A stretch of 34,896 nt of DNA from CAYOBW01 sp964402115 (lineage in GTDB: Bacteria > Verrucomicrobiota > Kiritimatiellia > UBA8416 > CAYOBW01): NCBI GenBank assembly GCA_964402115.1, contig CAYOBW010000041.1, forward strand, positions 1 through 34,896. The letters run 5' to 3'. Under the pieces are notes generated by a model that did no database searches, was not told where the DNA came from, and saw only the letters and a list, made by a program, of their open reading frames with translations. This document shows, piece after piece, positions 17,087 to 24,955 of the stretch. Every line of letters starts with the position of its first letter. Positions within the stretch are counted from its first letter, which is position 1. Made by a program: the position numbers and the translations under genes.

Positions 17087-17931
17087 TTCTGGCGCACCTC
17101 CGCATCAGCCCGCGGACTCCGTTTCGGTTCGCCCGCCAGGCGCCCGGTCCCGCGGCTGTTCAGGGCGGTCAGCACGTCGATGGACGCCAGCTCCAGCTGC
17201 GAAACGAGCTTCGAAGCCAGGCGACGGAAGATCGCATAGAAGATGAGGGCCGTGATGGAGATGATCAGACCGACCGCCGTCGTGTACAGCGCCTCGGCTA
17301 CGCCGCCGGCCAGCATGATCGGCTTGGCCGATGCCAACCCCTGGGCCACGCCCTTGAACGCGCGCGTCATCCCGAACACGGTGCCGAGCAGGCCGAGCAT
17401 CGGCGCGACGGACACCACGTCCAGCAGGTATTGAATTTGCCCCTCAATCACCTCCGCCTGCCGCGCCCCCTCGCCTTCCATAACGTCCTTCAACAGGGCC
17501 GGGTCCGGGTTGGGCACCTTCTGAACGTAGTCGATGGCCGCCAGGGCCACGTTCGCGAACGGCGAGCGGTTCGATTCGCACTCCCACCGCATGTCCTCGA
17601 TCTGCCCGGTGGCAATCTCGTCCATGAGCCGTCGGTAGAACTGCCGGGGCACGACCTGGTTGAGCCGCAGCACGACCAGGAAGTACAGGATGAGCGCAAC
17701 CGTGAGCACCGAGCAGGCCAGCAGCGGGTATTTCAATACGCCGAGGTTCTGAACGAACTCGCGCGCCGGGATGCGCGCACCCGCGGCGTACGACTGTTCC
17801 ACCACGCTGCCCGACGTCGCGGCCGGGGCGTTCGTCCCCTGTGCCAACGCGCGGGCGCCCATTCCCACACCCGCCAGCACCAGCGCGCCGGCGACCCACC
17901 CCATCACGTTCTTCTGCCGCAGCCGTCTCAT
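17083..17931 (-). CDS. exbB: MotA/TolQ/ExbB proton channel family protein
   Basis: This 282-residue protein has an N-terminal hydrophobic signal-like segment (about 10-31), a periplasmic stretch, a membrane helix (about 68-90) and the characteristic C-terminal pair of helices. The conserved channel block VVSVAPMLGLLGTVFGMTRA sits near residue 175, with AEALYTTAVGLIISITALIF after it. It forms the proton-motive-force-powered stator with ExbD. The extra N-terminal signal and periplasmic segment match the longer ExbB/TolQ variants common in the PVC group. ATG 17931 has GGGGAG seven bases upstream; the frame's earlier start (17994) has none. It lies 59 bp after argH. Confidence 0.92.
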   Translation of the reverse strand: MRRLRQKNVMGWVAGALVLAGVGMGARALAQGTNAPAATSGSVVEQSYAAGARIPAREFVQNLGVLKYPLLACSVLTVALILYFLVVLRLNQVVPRQFYRRLMDEIATGQIEDMRWECESNRSPFANVALAAIDYVQKVPNPDPALLKDVMEGEGARQAEVIEGQIQYLLDVVSVAPMLGLLGTVFGMTRAFKGVAQGLASAKPIMLAGGVAEALYTTAVGLIISITALIFYAIFRRLASKLVSQLELASIDVLTALNSRGTGRLAGEPKRSPRADAEVRQK

Positions 17932-17990
17932 GCTCTCACTCCCCGTTGCCTCGGTTGGTCTGTCTCGTTTCGAATCCGCCGCCGCGGCCT

Positions 17991-19379
17991 TCAAGCGCCG
18001 CCGTCAAGTGCAGGGTAACCCACGCCCAGCAACCGGCTCAGGCATGCGTTATAGCGCCTCCGCTCCTGTCTGACAAATGAGATTGTTGCCTTCACCCGCG
18101 CCTGCAGCGCATCCAGGTCGAGCCCCGCCGGCGCCCCGAGGTGCCGTTTCCGGGCGATCGCCGCGACGGGGTCCACGGCCTGCAGCTCGGCGAGGTGGTC
18201 GCGCACGTGATTGTAGGCGTCGCGAAAAGGCATACCCCCGGCCACCAGTTCCAGCGCCCGGTCGGCGGCGAACACGTCCGGCGTGAAGCCCCGCAGCAGC
18301 GCCGCGCGGTCCGCGCCCACGCCATCCAGCAACCGGGCGAGAATGCGCAGGCTGGCCCGCGTCACCGCGAGGCCGTTCATGAACGGCTCCTTCATCTCCT
18401 GCAGGTCACGGTTGTACCCGCCGGGCAGGCCCTTGAGGATGCCCGCGGCCGTCACGGCGTCGCCCTGCACCCGCGCCGCCCGCGCGCGCACCAGTTCGAG
18501 CACATCGGGATTGTGCTTCTGCGGCATGATGCTGCTGCCCGTGCAGAAGGCCGCCGGCAGCGTGAAGTAACCGAACTCGGGCATGCTGTACAGGATCAGG
18601 TCCTCGGCCAGCCGCGAGAGGGAGAGCATGAGGTGCGCAAGCGCGGAGAGGATCATCGCCTCGCACTTGCCGCGCGCGTTGCTGGCATAGAGCACATTGT
18701 GGTGCGGCGCACGAAAGCCCAGCAGGCGGGCCGTCAGCGCCCGGTCGATGTCCAAGGGCACGCCGTAGCCCGCGGCCGAACCCAGCGGACACTGGTCGTT
18801 GACGGCGTAGACGGCATCCAGCAGCCGCAGATCGTCGAGCAGGCTCTCCGCATGCGCGGAGGCCCAGACGCCCACGGAGCTCGGCATCGCCGGCTGCAGG
18901 TGCGTGCGACCGACCATGGGCAACAGCACGTGCCGCCGCGCGAAACGCAGCAGGGCCGTCGCCAGGGCGGCGCTCTCGGCAAACGTCTCGAGCAACTGCT
19001 CCTTCGCGAAAAGCCGAAGGTCCACGGCCACCTGGTCGTTCCGGCTGCGCGCCGTGTGGATGCGCTTGCCGAGGTCGCCCAGCCGCTCCGTCAGCCGGCG
19101 CTCGACGGCCAGGTGCACATCCTGGTCCTCCGTGGTGATGACGAACTTCCCGGCGCGCGCCAGCTTCAGCACGCCGACGAGCTCCCGGATGACCGCGGCG
19201 CGTTCCGCGGGCGAAAAGAGGCGCGGCTGCAGCTCAAGCCGCGCCAGCATCGTGACGTGCGCGGCCGACCCGATGCAGTCGGCCTCGACCAGGGCGAGAT
19301 CCAGCACGGCGTCCTTGCCGGCTGTGTACGCCAGCACCTCCGCGTCAATCGTTCCCACCAGCGTCCGCTGTGTCCTCAT
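17991..19379 (-). CDS. argH: Argininosuccinate lyase
   Basis: The 462-residue protein is the normal length for ArgH, which cleaves argininosuccinate to arginine and fumarate in the last step of arginine synthesis. Family motifs are complete: HTARSRNDQVA (about 107-117), GRTHLQPAMP with the catalytic-region His, the GSSIMPQKHNPDV signature loop bearing the catalytic serine, and GGYNRDLQEMKEPF. The second residue of the usual QKKN is His. The very N-terminus lacks the common WGGRF start but keeps LVEADCIGSAAHVTML. It sits in an operon of envelope and zinc-ribbon genes rather than with argG, 17 bp after the lipoprotein gene and 59 bp before exbB. No other arginine gene is in the window. Confidence 0.93.
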   Translation of the reverse strand: MRTQRTLVGTIDAEVLAYTAGKDAVLDLALVEADCIGSAAHVTMLARLELQPRLFSPAERAAVIRELVGVLKLARAGKFVITTEDQDVHLAVERRLTERLGDLGKRIHTARSRNDQVAVDLRLFAKEQLLETFAESAALATALLRFARRHVLLPMVGRTHLQPAMPSSVGVWASAHAESLLDDLRLLDAVYAVNDQCPLGSAAGYGVPLDIDRALTARLLGFRAPHHNVLYASNARGKCEAMILSALAHLMLSLSRLAEDLILYSMPEFGYFTLPAAFCTGSSIMPQKHNPDVLELVRARAARVQGDAVTAAGILKGLPGGYNRDLQEMKEPFMNGLAVTRASLRILARLLDGVGADRAALLRGFTPDVFAADRALELVAGGMPFRDAYNHVRDHLAELQAVDPVAAIARKRHLGAPAGLDLDALQARVKATISFVRQERRRYNACLSRLLGVGYPALDGGA

Positions 19380-19396
19380 CCCCGCCTACCCCCGCG

Positions 19397-20647
19397 CTAC
19401 TGTCCCGCCCCGCGCCCGCCAACGACTCCGTGCGCCGCCGCGAACGTATCCAACTCCCGCTCGGCCACGGCCAACAGCCGCTCCAGTGCCGCAACCTCGG
19501 CCTGCGCACCCAGCGCACCCAGAAAAGCCGCGTAGGCATCCACCACGGCGCCGAACTCCGCCCCCTTGCCCACGGCCAGACCACGCAGCAGCGAGGATTT
19601 TCGGGCCGCAAAACCCGGAATCCAAGTCGCATCCCGTCGCTCGATCAGGTCGCGAAACGTCAGGCGGGGCGGCAATGACTGTGTGACAGGAATACCAGAA
19701 TCGCCGGGGTAAAGCAACAACCCCGCGCGCAGCTGGCCGACGGGCAGGAGCGGCGCCCCCGTACTCGTGTACACGACCTGCCGCTGCCGCGCCACCCACT
19801 GCTCCCAACCGGCATTCAAGCCGGGCAGGGACGGCCCGCCGACCAGGCAGGCGGCGACATGCTCAGGCAGCAGCGCCATGCCCGCGGCCAAGTGCCCGGC
19901 CAACCGGTCGAACACGCGCCGCTCCTTCGGTTGCGAGACGAGCCAGGCCACCGTCATGCCGCACAGGGCGTCGGTCAGTTCAGGATCCTGCCCGCCGGCC
20001 ATCGTCCGCGCCGTGCCGCTGTTCGCCTCGAGGAAGTCCGACAACCGCGGCAAGCGCTGCTGCTGCCAGCGGTCCAGCACGATCGCCGCGTTCTTCCCCC
20101 TGCCCGTCGAGTTGAGACAGCGGGCCACGCCCAGGGAAAGCCAGAATGGCGGGGGCCTTGGCCCGACGGCGTGCGAGCCACGCGCCCGATCCGCCTGGTT
20201 CGTTTGCCAGCGCGCAACCGACACGCGGCTGAGCAGCAGGAAGCAGAGACGCTCGGCCGCCTCACCCGTGTCCACCCGCTCGTAATCCTGAATGACCAGC
20301 CGCTGCTCGACCGTGCCGGCTCCCAGTTCCTGCCTCACGGTCACCAGCTCGCCAACCGGCGAGCGCTCGTTCAAGACAACGAGCGTGATCGGGTTGCGCC
20401 GGCCAAGATCGCTGCGCAGGCCCGTCAGGCCAGCCACCTGATCGGCCACCTGCGACGCCCACTTCAGCAGGTCCAGGTTCTGCAGGGTGTTGGTGCCGAC
20501 GGCCGTGAAGCGGCCGCAACGGCTGCGGTTGACCTTGTGATCGAGGAGGTCAGGCCCCGGGTCGATGCCGCCCGCTGAACACGCCGCCAAAGCCGTCAGC
20601 CAGCATGCCCCCACAAGCGCTGCACTCATGTCCCGCCAGCCCGCCAC
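19397..20647 (-). CDS. Predicted lipoprotein of unknown function
   Basis: From GTG 20647 (GGGGAGG seven bases upstream) the 416-residue protein has a lipoprotein signal ending in the lipobox LAAC, with Cys23 as the likely lipid-attached residue. The body shows LVVLNERSPVGELVTVRQEL and a helix with PPPFWLSLGVARCLN. This is faintly like the eCIS/peptidase-MA style in which a surface patch follows a substrate helix, but I see no HExxH zinc motif and do not assign a family. Later segments are helical and end in a long C-terminal helix (about 385-405). It sits in the operon between the zinc-ribbon membrane protein (44 bp) and argH (17 bp). ATG codons at 20653 and 20629 are alternative starts, with the ribosome site too close or too far. 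Confidence 0.7.
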   Translation of the reverse strand: MAGWRDMSAALVGACWLTALAACSAGGIDPGPDLLDHKVNRSRCGRFTAVGTNTLQNLDLLKWASQVADQVAGLTGLRSDLGRRNPITLVVLNERSPVGELVTVRQELGAGTVEQRLVIQDYERVDTGEAAERLCFLLLSRVSVARWQTNQADRARGSHAVGPRPPPFWLSLGVARCLNSTGRGKNAAIVLDRWQQQRLPRLSDFLEANSGTARTMAGGQDPELTDALCGMTVAWLVSQPKERRVFDRLAGHLAAGMALLPEHVAACLVGGPSLPGLNAGWEQWVARQRQVVYTSTGAPLLPVGQLRAGLLLYPGDSGIPVTQSLPPRLTFRDLIERRDATWIPGFAARKSSLLRGLAVGKGAEFGAVVDAYAAFLGALGAQAEVAALERLLAVAERELDTFAAAHGVVGGRGAGQ

Positions 20648-20691
20648 GCCCATGCCTCCCCACCCGCTGCGCTTCCGGAGAACGGCGCGGC

Positions 20692-21390
20692 CTACTTCTT
20701 GGCGGTCACCCGCAGTTTTCCGGTAACCGCCTCGATCTTCGTGACATCTGTCAGCAGCTTGTGCTCGCGGCCGTTCACAAACAGCCGCCGGAGCGTCCGC
20801 TCCACCCGGCCCCTGAACGGCCCCAGGGGCATATGCCCGACCGTGACTTTGCGCACGGCCAGCCTGTTCCCCGCAGGCAGGCACAGGACGTCATAGGACA
20901 GGGCCGGGGTCCAGTTGCCGATGGTCATCGACGGGAGGCGCCGCAGCAAGTGGAGCAAGAGGTAGCCATCGCCGATTTCGACGTGCACCGCCTGGATCCC
21001 CAGTTCCTTGGTGCGCCGGTGGAAGAAGTAGGCGTTGATGTCGGCCTCCGAGACCTCAACCGTCACGGACCGCCCAAGGCGCAGGTCCTCGATCACGCGC
21101 AGCTGCGCGTTGACCGCCTGGTCCTGGGTCAGGGTCAGGCCTGCCGGCACCTGCGGGGTTTTCGGCCACAGCATCAACAGCGCGACGACCACGGACGCGC
21201 TCAGCAGCGGCGCGACCAGCATATTCAGCCACCGCACCAGGGTGCGCAGGTTGATCGCCGGCAAGTGTGCCGCCAACCCCTCCGGCTGCTTCAAGTTGGT
21301 CATGTCGAGCCGCACGCCACAGGCGCCGCAGAATACGCGCCCGAGCGGGTTTTCAACGTTGCACTTCTTGCAGACGACCTTAGCAGCCAT
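20692..21390 (-). CDS. Zinc-ribbon membrane protein of unknown function
   Basis: This 232-residue protein opens with a four-cysteine zinc ribbon (CKKCNVENPLGRVFCGACG, about 7-25). One membrane helix follows (about 58-80, MLVAPLLSASVVVALLMLW), then a C-terminal domain of about 145 residues, probably periplasmic. That domain contains VEVSEADINAYFFHRRTKEL and alternating beta strands, reminiscent of lipid- or sterol-binding accessory domains that carry an SEADINAY-like phrase, but I assign no function. ATG 21390 has GGGAG at nine bases. It follows the FmdB gene by 14 bp, in the same operon. Confidence 0.75.
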   Translation of the reverse strand: MAAKVVCKKCNVENPLGRVFCGACGVRLDMTNLKQPEGLAAHLPAINLRTLVRWLNMLVAPLLSASVVVALLMLWPKTPQVPAGLTLTQDQAVNAQLRVIEDLRLGRSVTVEVSEADINAYFFHRRTKELGIQAVHVEIGDGYLLLHLLRRLPSMTIGNWTPALSYDVLCLPAGNRLAVRKVTVGHMPLGPFRGRVERTLRRLFVNGREHKLLTDVTKIEAVTGKLRVTAKK

Positions 21391-21404
21391 GTTGCTTTAC
21401 TCCC

Positions 21405-21725
21405 TTAGGTTCCGCCGCCGCTCTTCTTCTTGTCGGGCTTGGCAGCCGGGGCCGGCGCCGACGGCGTGACGCTCTTCGACTCGGTTTTGGCCGGTGGCGG
21501 AGCACTGGTTGTTTCCTTGTCCTTTTTGGCAGCGGCCTGGTAGCCAGCGCTCCTGTAGTCGGTCTGATAGAACCCGCTGCCCTTGAAGATGATCCCCGCC
21601 CCGCTCCCCAGCAACCGCCGGATCTTGCGCCGGCAGGTCGGACACCGTTGCAGCGGTTCAGCCTTGATACTCTGAAAATGATCGAAAACCCCGCACTTCG
21701 GACACTCGTATTCGTACGTCGGCAT
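21405..21725 (-). CDS. FmdB family zinc-ribbon protein
   Basis: The 106-residue protein starts with MPTYEYECPKCG and a second pair CPTC, the FmdB-type regulatory zinc ribbon (residues 1-45). GAGIIFKGSGFYQTDY follows, another family hallmark. The C-terminal 50 residues are a low-complexity Lys/Ala/Pro/Ser tail, also usual. The family is widespread and of uncertain, possibly regulatory, function. ATG 21725 has GGGGGAAGG just upstream. A longer frame to 21746 (start MIWWGKA) is less likely. This is the first gene of the nine-gene operon. Confidence 0.88.
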   Translation of the reverse strand: MPTYEYECPKCGVFDHFQSIKAEPLQRCPTCRRKIRRLLGSGAGIIFKGSGFYQTDYRSAGYQAAAKKDKETTSAPPPAKTESKSVTPSAPAPAAKPDKKKSGGGT

Positions 21726-21807
21726 AGCCTTCCCCCACCAGATCAATGGATAACCGTCAATCCAAGAACATACGCCTTGCCGAGCGGTTTGTCAAACCGG
21801 GGTCGCG

Positions 21808-21948
21808 TCAGGGGAAGCGGGCGGGCGCATGCCACCTCCGTAGGGGTTGGTTTGCGAGACGAGGAGCGGCATCATCGACGGACTGGAAGGCCCCTGTCGA
21901 CAGACCCCACGGAGGTGGCATGCACCCGACGCGTTCCCCGCTTCCCCT
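21808..21948. repeat. Long imperfect inverted repeat (about 40-bp arms, 56-base spacer)
   Basis: The left arm at 21808-21846 pairs with the right arm at 21903-21948. The inner part is a perfect 14-bp match (CATGCCACCTCCGT with ACGGAGGTGGCATG, 21827-21840 and 21908-21921). Outer parts (CAGGGGAAGCGGG with CCCGCTTCCCCTG) match after a gap of a few bases. Such an element may be a small non-autonomous mobile repeat (MITE-like), a structured RNA or a protein-binding cruciform. I see no protein gene in it. Confidence 0.6.
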
Positions 21949-22063
21949 GCCCCGTCCTGTGTGCTAACGTACGGCCGCTGTTGTCACGCGAACCGGCCCT
22001 TCCTGCTTAGGAGCGCCAGTGCCTAAACCGCCGGGAACGGCGAAGAATAACAAGATATTTCCG

Positions 22064-22096
22064 CCCTCTCCCTCTGGGAGAGGGACAGGGTGAGGG
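22064..22096. repeat. REP-like palindrome (CCCTCTCCC-TCT-GGGAGAGGG plus GGTGAGGG tail)
   Basis: A perfect 9-bp stem with a three-base loop, followed by ACAGGGTGAGGG. Sequences of this form are a familiar class of dispersed extragenic palindrome in many high-GC bacteria. No T-run follows on the plus strand, so it is not a classical terminator. Confidence 0.6.
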
Positions 22097-22098
22097 TT

Positions 22099-22113
22099 GT
22101 GGGCCAAGCCCAC
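22099..22113. promoter_or_regulatory. Small palindrome just upstream of the GH2-like gene
   Basis: GTGGGC-CAA-GCCCAC, 12 bases before the start codon. It could be an operator or a leader hairpin. The nearby TAAAAT directly abuts the ATG and would not work as a -10 box unless translation starts further in. Confidence 0.3.
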
Positions 22114-22124
22114 ATTGGTGTAAA

Positions 22125-24950
22125 ATGTCTTTGCCGCGCAGTTTACAATTGGGATTGAGCTTTGGGTTTTCCGTCCTGTCCACGTGGGCAGGGTCCGCCC
22201 AAGCGGTCCAGACGGAGACCGTCTATCTCTCCGGCCATGGTCCCGACGATGCCGTGGCCTGGGAGTTCTGCTTCGAGGGCGCCCGCGGAGGCGGTCCCTG
22301 GACCACCCTTCCCGTTCCTTCGCAATGGGAACTGCAGGGCTACGGTGCCTATGACTACGGCACGGCGACCGACGAATCCGGGCGCTACCGTCACACCTTC
22401 ACGGTCCCTGCCATGTGGCAAGGCAAGCGCGTCTCCCTCGTCTTCGAGGGCGTCATGACCGACGCGGAGGTCTGGGTCAACGGACAGTCCGCCGGTCCGG
22501 TCCACCAGGGCGCCTTCGATCCGTTCCACTACGACGTCACCAAGTTCCTGAGCTACGGGACCACGAACCGCCTCGACGTCCTGGTCCGCAAAGCGTCCGC
22601 GGACCCCGCGGTGGCACGGGGCGAGCAGCGGGCCGAGACCTGGCACGGCGGCGGCATCTATCGCCCCGTATACCTCTCCAGCGAACCCGATCCCGGCATC
22701 CAGCGCGTGGCCATCACCGCCCTCGCCGACGGCTATTTCGCGGCCGAGGCCAGCTTGACCCGCCCGCCCGCCGGGGCTGAACTGGAGACCGAGATCCGCG
22801 GTCCGGACGGCTCGCCGTGCGGCGACGCGTTCAGCATCCCGGTTGCCACCAACGGCGCGGCCATGCCGGAGGCCGACGGCAGCGTGCGTCTGCGCGTCGA
22901 GCGCCGCGTCCGCGAGATTCAGGCCTGGAGCGCCGAAAGCCCCGTCCTGTACACGGCCCGGCTCACCCTCCGCCAGGGCGGCATCGTTCGCCACCAACGC
23001 GAGGTTCGCTTCGGCTTCCGCGCGGTCCGCCTGACCCCCGGCGCCGGGCTCTTCCTGAACGGTCAGCGGCTCACCCTGCGCGGCGTCACCTATGCGGCCA
23101 CGGCGCCCGACCGCGGGCGCTGCCTCGGGCCAGCCGACTACGCCCGCGATCTCCGCTGCCTCCAGGCGCTCAACGCCAACGCCGTCCGTCCGCTCTTCCC
23201 TCCCGCGCCCGCCTTCCTCGACCAATGCGATGCGGCGGGCATCTACGTGCTGCTCGGACTCCCGATCGGCAACGCGCTTTACGCCCCCACCACCGCCAGC
23301 AACCTCGTGCAGCGCCTGGTTGCCGCCGCTGTCAACCATCCCAGCGTCATTCTCTGGGGCGGCGGCGACACGCCCCTCCCCGCCCTGTCCGACGCGTTCG
23401 CCCAGTACGACCCCCAGCAGCGCCCCGTGCTCTTCCCCGGCGCGTCCACCGACGAATGCGACGCCCGCGCGGACCCCGACTACGACGCGCTCCGCCTGGC
23501 CATCGCGGAGCCCATTCGCCTCACGCTCCCCACTGCCCTGCTGGCCGGCCCCGCGGAGCACGGCCTGGCAGCCGGCCTCGCGGACTACTGGCCGCTGCTG
23601 ACCACCGGCCCCTCCGGCGCCGGCGCCTTCCTGCATACGCTGACCGACGACGCGCTGCAGCGCACCGACGGTGGCCGCATCCTGGACCGCCGCGGCGGCG
23701 CCGCCCTGGCGGGGGTTTTCACCGCCGACCGCCTGCCCACAGCTGCTTTCGCTTCCGTGCGTGCGCTGTGGAGTCCCGTCCAGCCCCTCACCAACGGCTG
23801 GGGCGGCGACTTCGAGAGCGGTCTTCCGCTGCGCAACGCCTATCTCACGCGCAACCTGGCCTCCTGCCGGTTTCGCTGGGAACTCGTACGCTTCCCCGCC
23901 CCGCTCGGCGGCGATGCGCGCATGTCGGGCACAGGCCATCGCACCACTGACGCCGGCTGGCTGGACGGCCCCGCGGCCGGCCCGGGCGAGGTCGCCCTGC
24001 TGGCCGTGCCGCTGCCCGCCAACGCGGGATCCGCCGGCGCGCTTTACATCTCCGCCTACGATCAGGATCAGCGTCTGCTGCACACCTGGAGCTGGCCGCT
24101 GCGTCAGCCGCCCGACTACGCGGCTGCGCTGCCCCGCGGCATCCGCTCCCCCGTGCGCCTCGAGGAGACGGGCGACACGATCTGGCTGGCCGAGAACCGC
24201 ACGCGCTGGGGCTTCGACCGCTCCTCCGGGCGGCTGGCAGGGGTGGAACTCGCGGGCCGCGCCTGGCGCTTCGGCAATGGCCCCACGCTGACGGTCATCG
24301 GCAGGGCGCCCCGCCCGCCCGCCCCGGCCGGACGCCCCGGCGCTGTCGTCCGCCAGCAGGATGACGGATACGTGATCGAGGCCGGGCCCGGCGATGGGCT
24401 GGACAGCCTGCGCTGGCTCGTCCGCGGCGACCGCACCCTTGAGCTGCACTGCGTCTTCACAACGACGAACGGCTGCGAGGCCTGCGGCCTCACGTTCGAC
24501 TTCGCGGAACCGTTGCTCGCCAAAACGTGGCTGGGGACGGGTCCCTTCCCCGTCTGGCGCAACCGCTCCAGCGGCATGCCGCTCGACGTCTGTGAAACTC
24601 CCTACAACGACCGTGCCCCGGGCGACGCGGGCAGCGGCCCGGGCTTCAAGGGCTACTTCGCCGATTTCTACTGGGCGCGATTCACCACGGAGTTTGGACC
24701 GCTGTCCGTGGCCGCACTGCAACGCGGGCTCTACCTCCGCGTCCAGACACCCGTGCTCACGCAGCAGGGGGACGCCGCGGCAGCGGCCCTCGCCAGCGGC
24801 CGTTTCCCCGCCGGCGACCTGTCCTTCCTGCTAGGCATTCCGCCCACGGGCACCCGCCTGCACGCCCCCGGGCAGACCGCCCCACCGGCCCGTGCTCCGG
24901 CGCCCGCAGATCCGCAGGAGATCGCCCTGCTCTTCCGCCTTGGCGATTGA
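22125..24950 (+). CDS. GH2 (beta-galactosidase)-family protein, catalytic residues apparently lost
   Basis: The 941-residue protein has a signal peptide (ending near AGSAQA), a GH2 sugar-binding jelly-roll (about 40-185, YRHTFTVP, VWVNGQ, WHGGGIYRPVYL), a beta-sandwich domain (about 190-310), a TIM-barrel region (about 315-600) and C-terminal beta domains of the LacZ small-chain type (AKTWLGTGPFPVWRNR). In LacZ the acid/base lies in the phrase NHPSVIIWSLGNE. Here it reads NHPSVILWGGGDT (404-416), with Thr at the glutamate position. The nucleophile phrase (P-x-x-L-C-E-Y in LacZ) reads PTALLAG, with Ala at about 474. The usual SHYP phrase reads PLFP. The fold is therefore clear but hydrolysis by the GH2 mechanism is doubtful. 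ATG 22125 lacks a good ribosome site. It converges on the NIPSNAP gene with 5 bp between the stops. Confidence 0.8.
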   Translation: MSLPRSLQLGLSFGFSVLSTWAGSAQAVQTETVYLSGHGPDDAVAWEFCFEGARGGGPWTTLPVPSQWELQGYGAYDYGTATDESGRYRHTFTVPAMWQGKRVSLVFEGVMTDAEVWVNGQSAGPVHQGAFDPFHYDVTKFLSYGTTNRLDVLVRKASADPAVARGEQRAETWHGGGIYRPVYLSSEPDPGIQRVAITALADGYFAAEASLTRPPAGAELETEIRGPDGSPCGDAFSIPVATNGAAMPEADGSVRLRVERRVREIQAWSAESPVLYTARLTLRQGGIVRHQREVRFGFRAVRLTPGAGLFLNGQRLTLRGVTYAATAPDRGRCLGPADYARDLRCLQALNANAVRPLFPPAPAFLDQCDAAGIYVLLGLPIGNALYAPTTASNLVQRLVAAAVNHPSVILWGGGDTPLPALSDAFAQYDPQQRPVLFPGASTDECDARADPDYDALRLAIAEPIRLTLPTALLAGPAEHGLAAGLADYWPLLTTGPSGAGAFLHTLTDDALQRTDGGRILDRRGGAALAGVFTADRLPTAAFASVRALWSPVQPLTNGWGGDFESGLPLRNAYLTRNLASCRFRWELVRFPAPLGGDARMSGTGHRTTDAGWLDGPAAGPGEVALLAVPLPANAGSAGALYISAYDQDQRLLHTWSWPLRQPPDYAAALPRGIRSPVRLEETGDTIWLAENRTRWGFDRSSGRLAGVELAGRAWRFGNGPTLTVIGRAPRPPAPAGRPGAVVRQQDDGYVIEAGPGDGLDSLRWLVRGDRTLELHCVFTTTNGCEACGLTFDFAEPLLAKTWLGTGPFPVWRNRSSGMPLDVCETPYNDRAPGDAGSGPGFKGYFADFYWARFTTEFGPLSVAALQRGLYLRVQTPVLTQQGDAAAAALASGRFPAGDLSFLLGIPPTGTRLHAPGQTAPPARAPAPADPQEIALLFRLGD

Positions 24951-24955
24951 CCGCC

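Larger units (their letters stand above)
21726..22124. other. Hairpin-rich intergenic region between divergent genes
   Basis: About 400 bp between the FmdB gene (-) and the GH2-like gene (+). It contains several inverted repeats: CGGTTT-GTC-AAACCG (21784-21798), the long imperfect palindrome at 21808-21948, CGCCG-GGAA-CGGCG (22029-22042), the CCCTCTCCC palindrome (22064-22096) and GTGGGC-CAA-GCCCAC (22099-22113). No convincing coding frame is present. Confidence 0.6.

Noticed and set aside
14925..17246. A 773-codon plus-strand frame opposite the TPR gene
   Set aside because: Shadow of TPR coding sequence; no start signal and no motif.
21784..21798. CGGTTT-GTC-AAACCG hairpin as a transcription terminator
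   Set aside because: It lies upstream of both flanking genes and has no T-run.
22143..24722. An 859-codon open frame on the minus strand
   Set aside because: Antisense shadow of the GH2-family gene caused by high GC; no ribosome site or domain.
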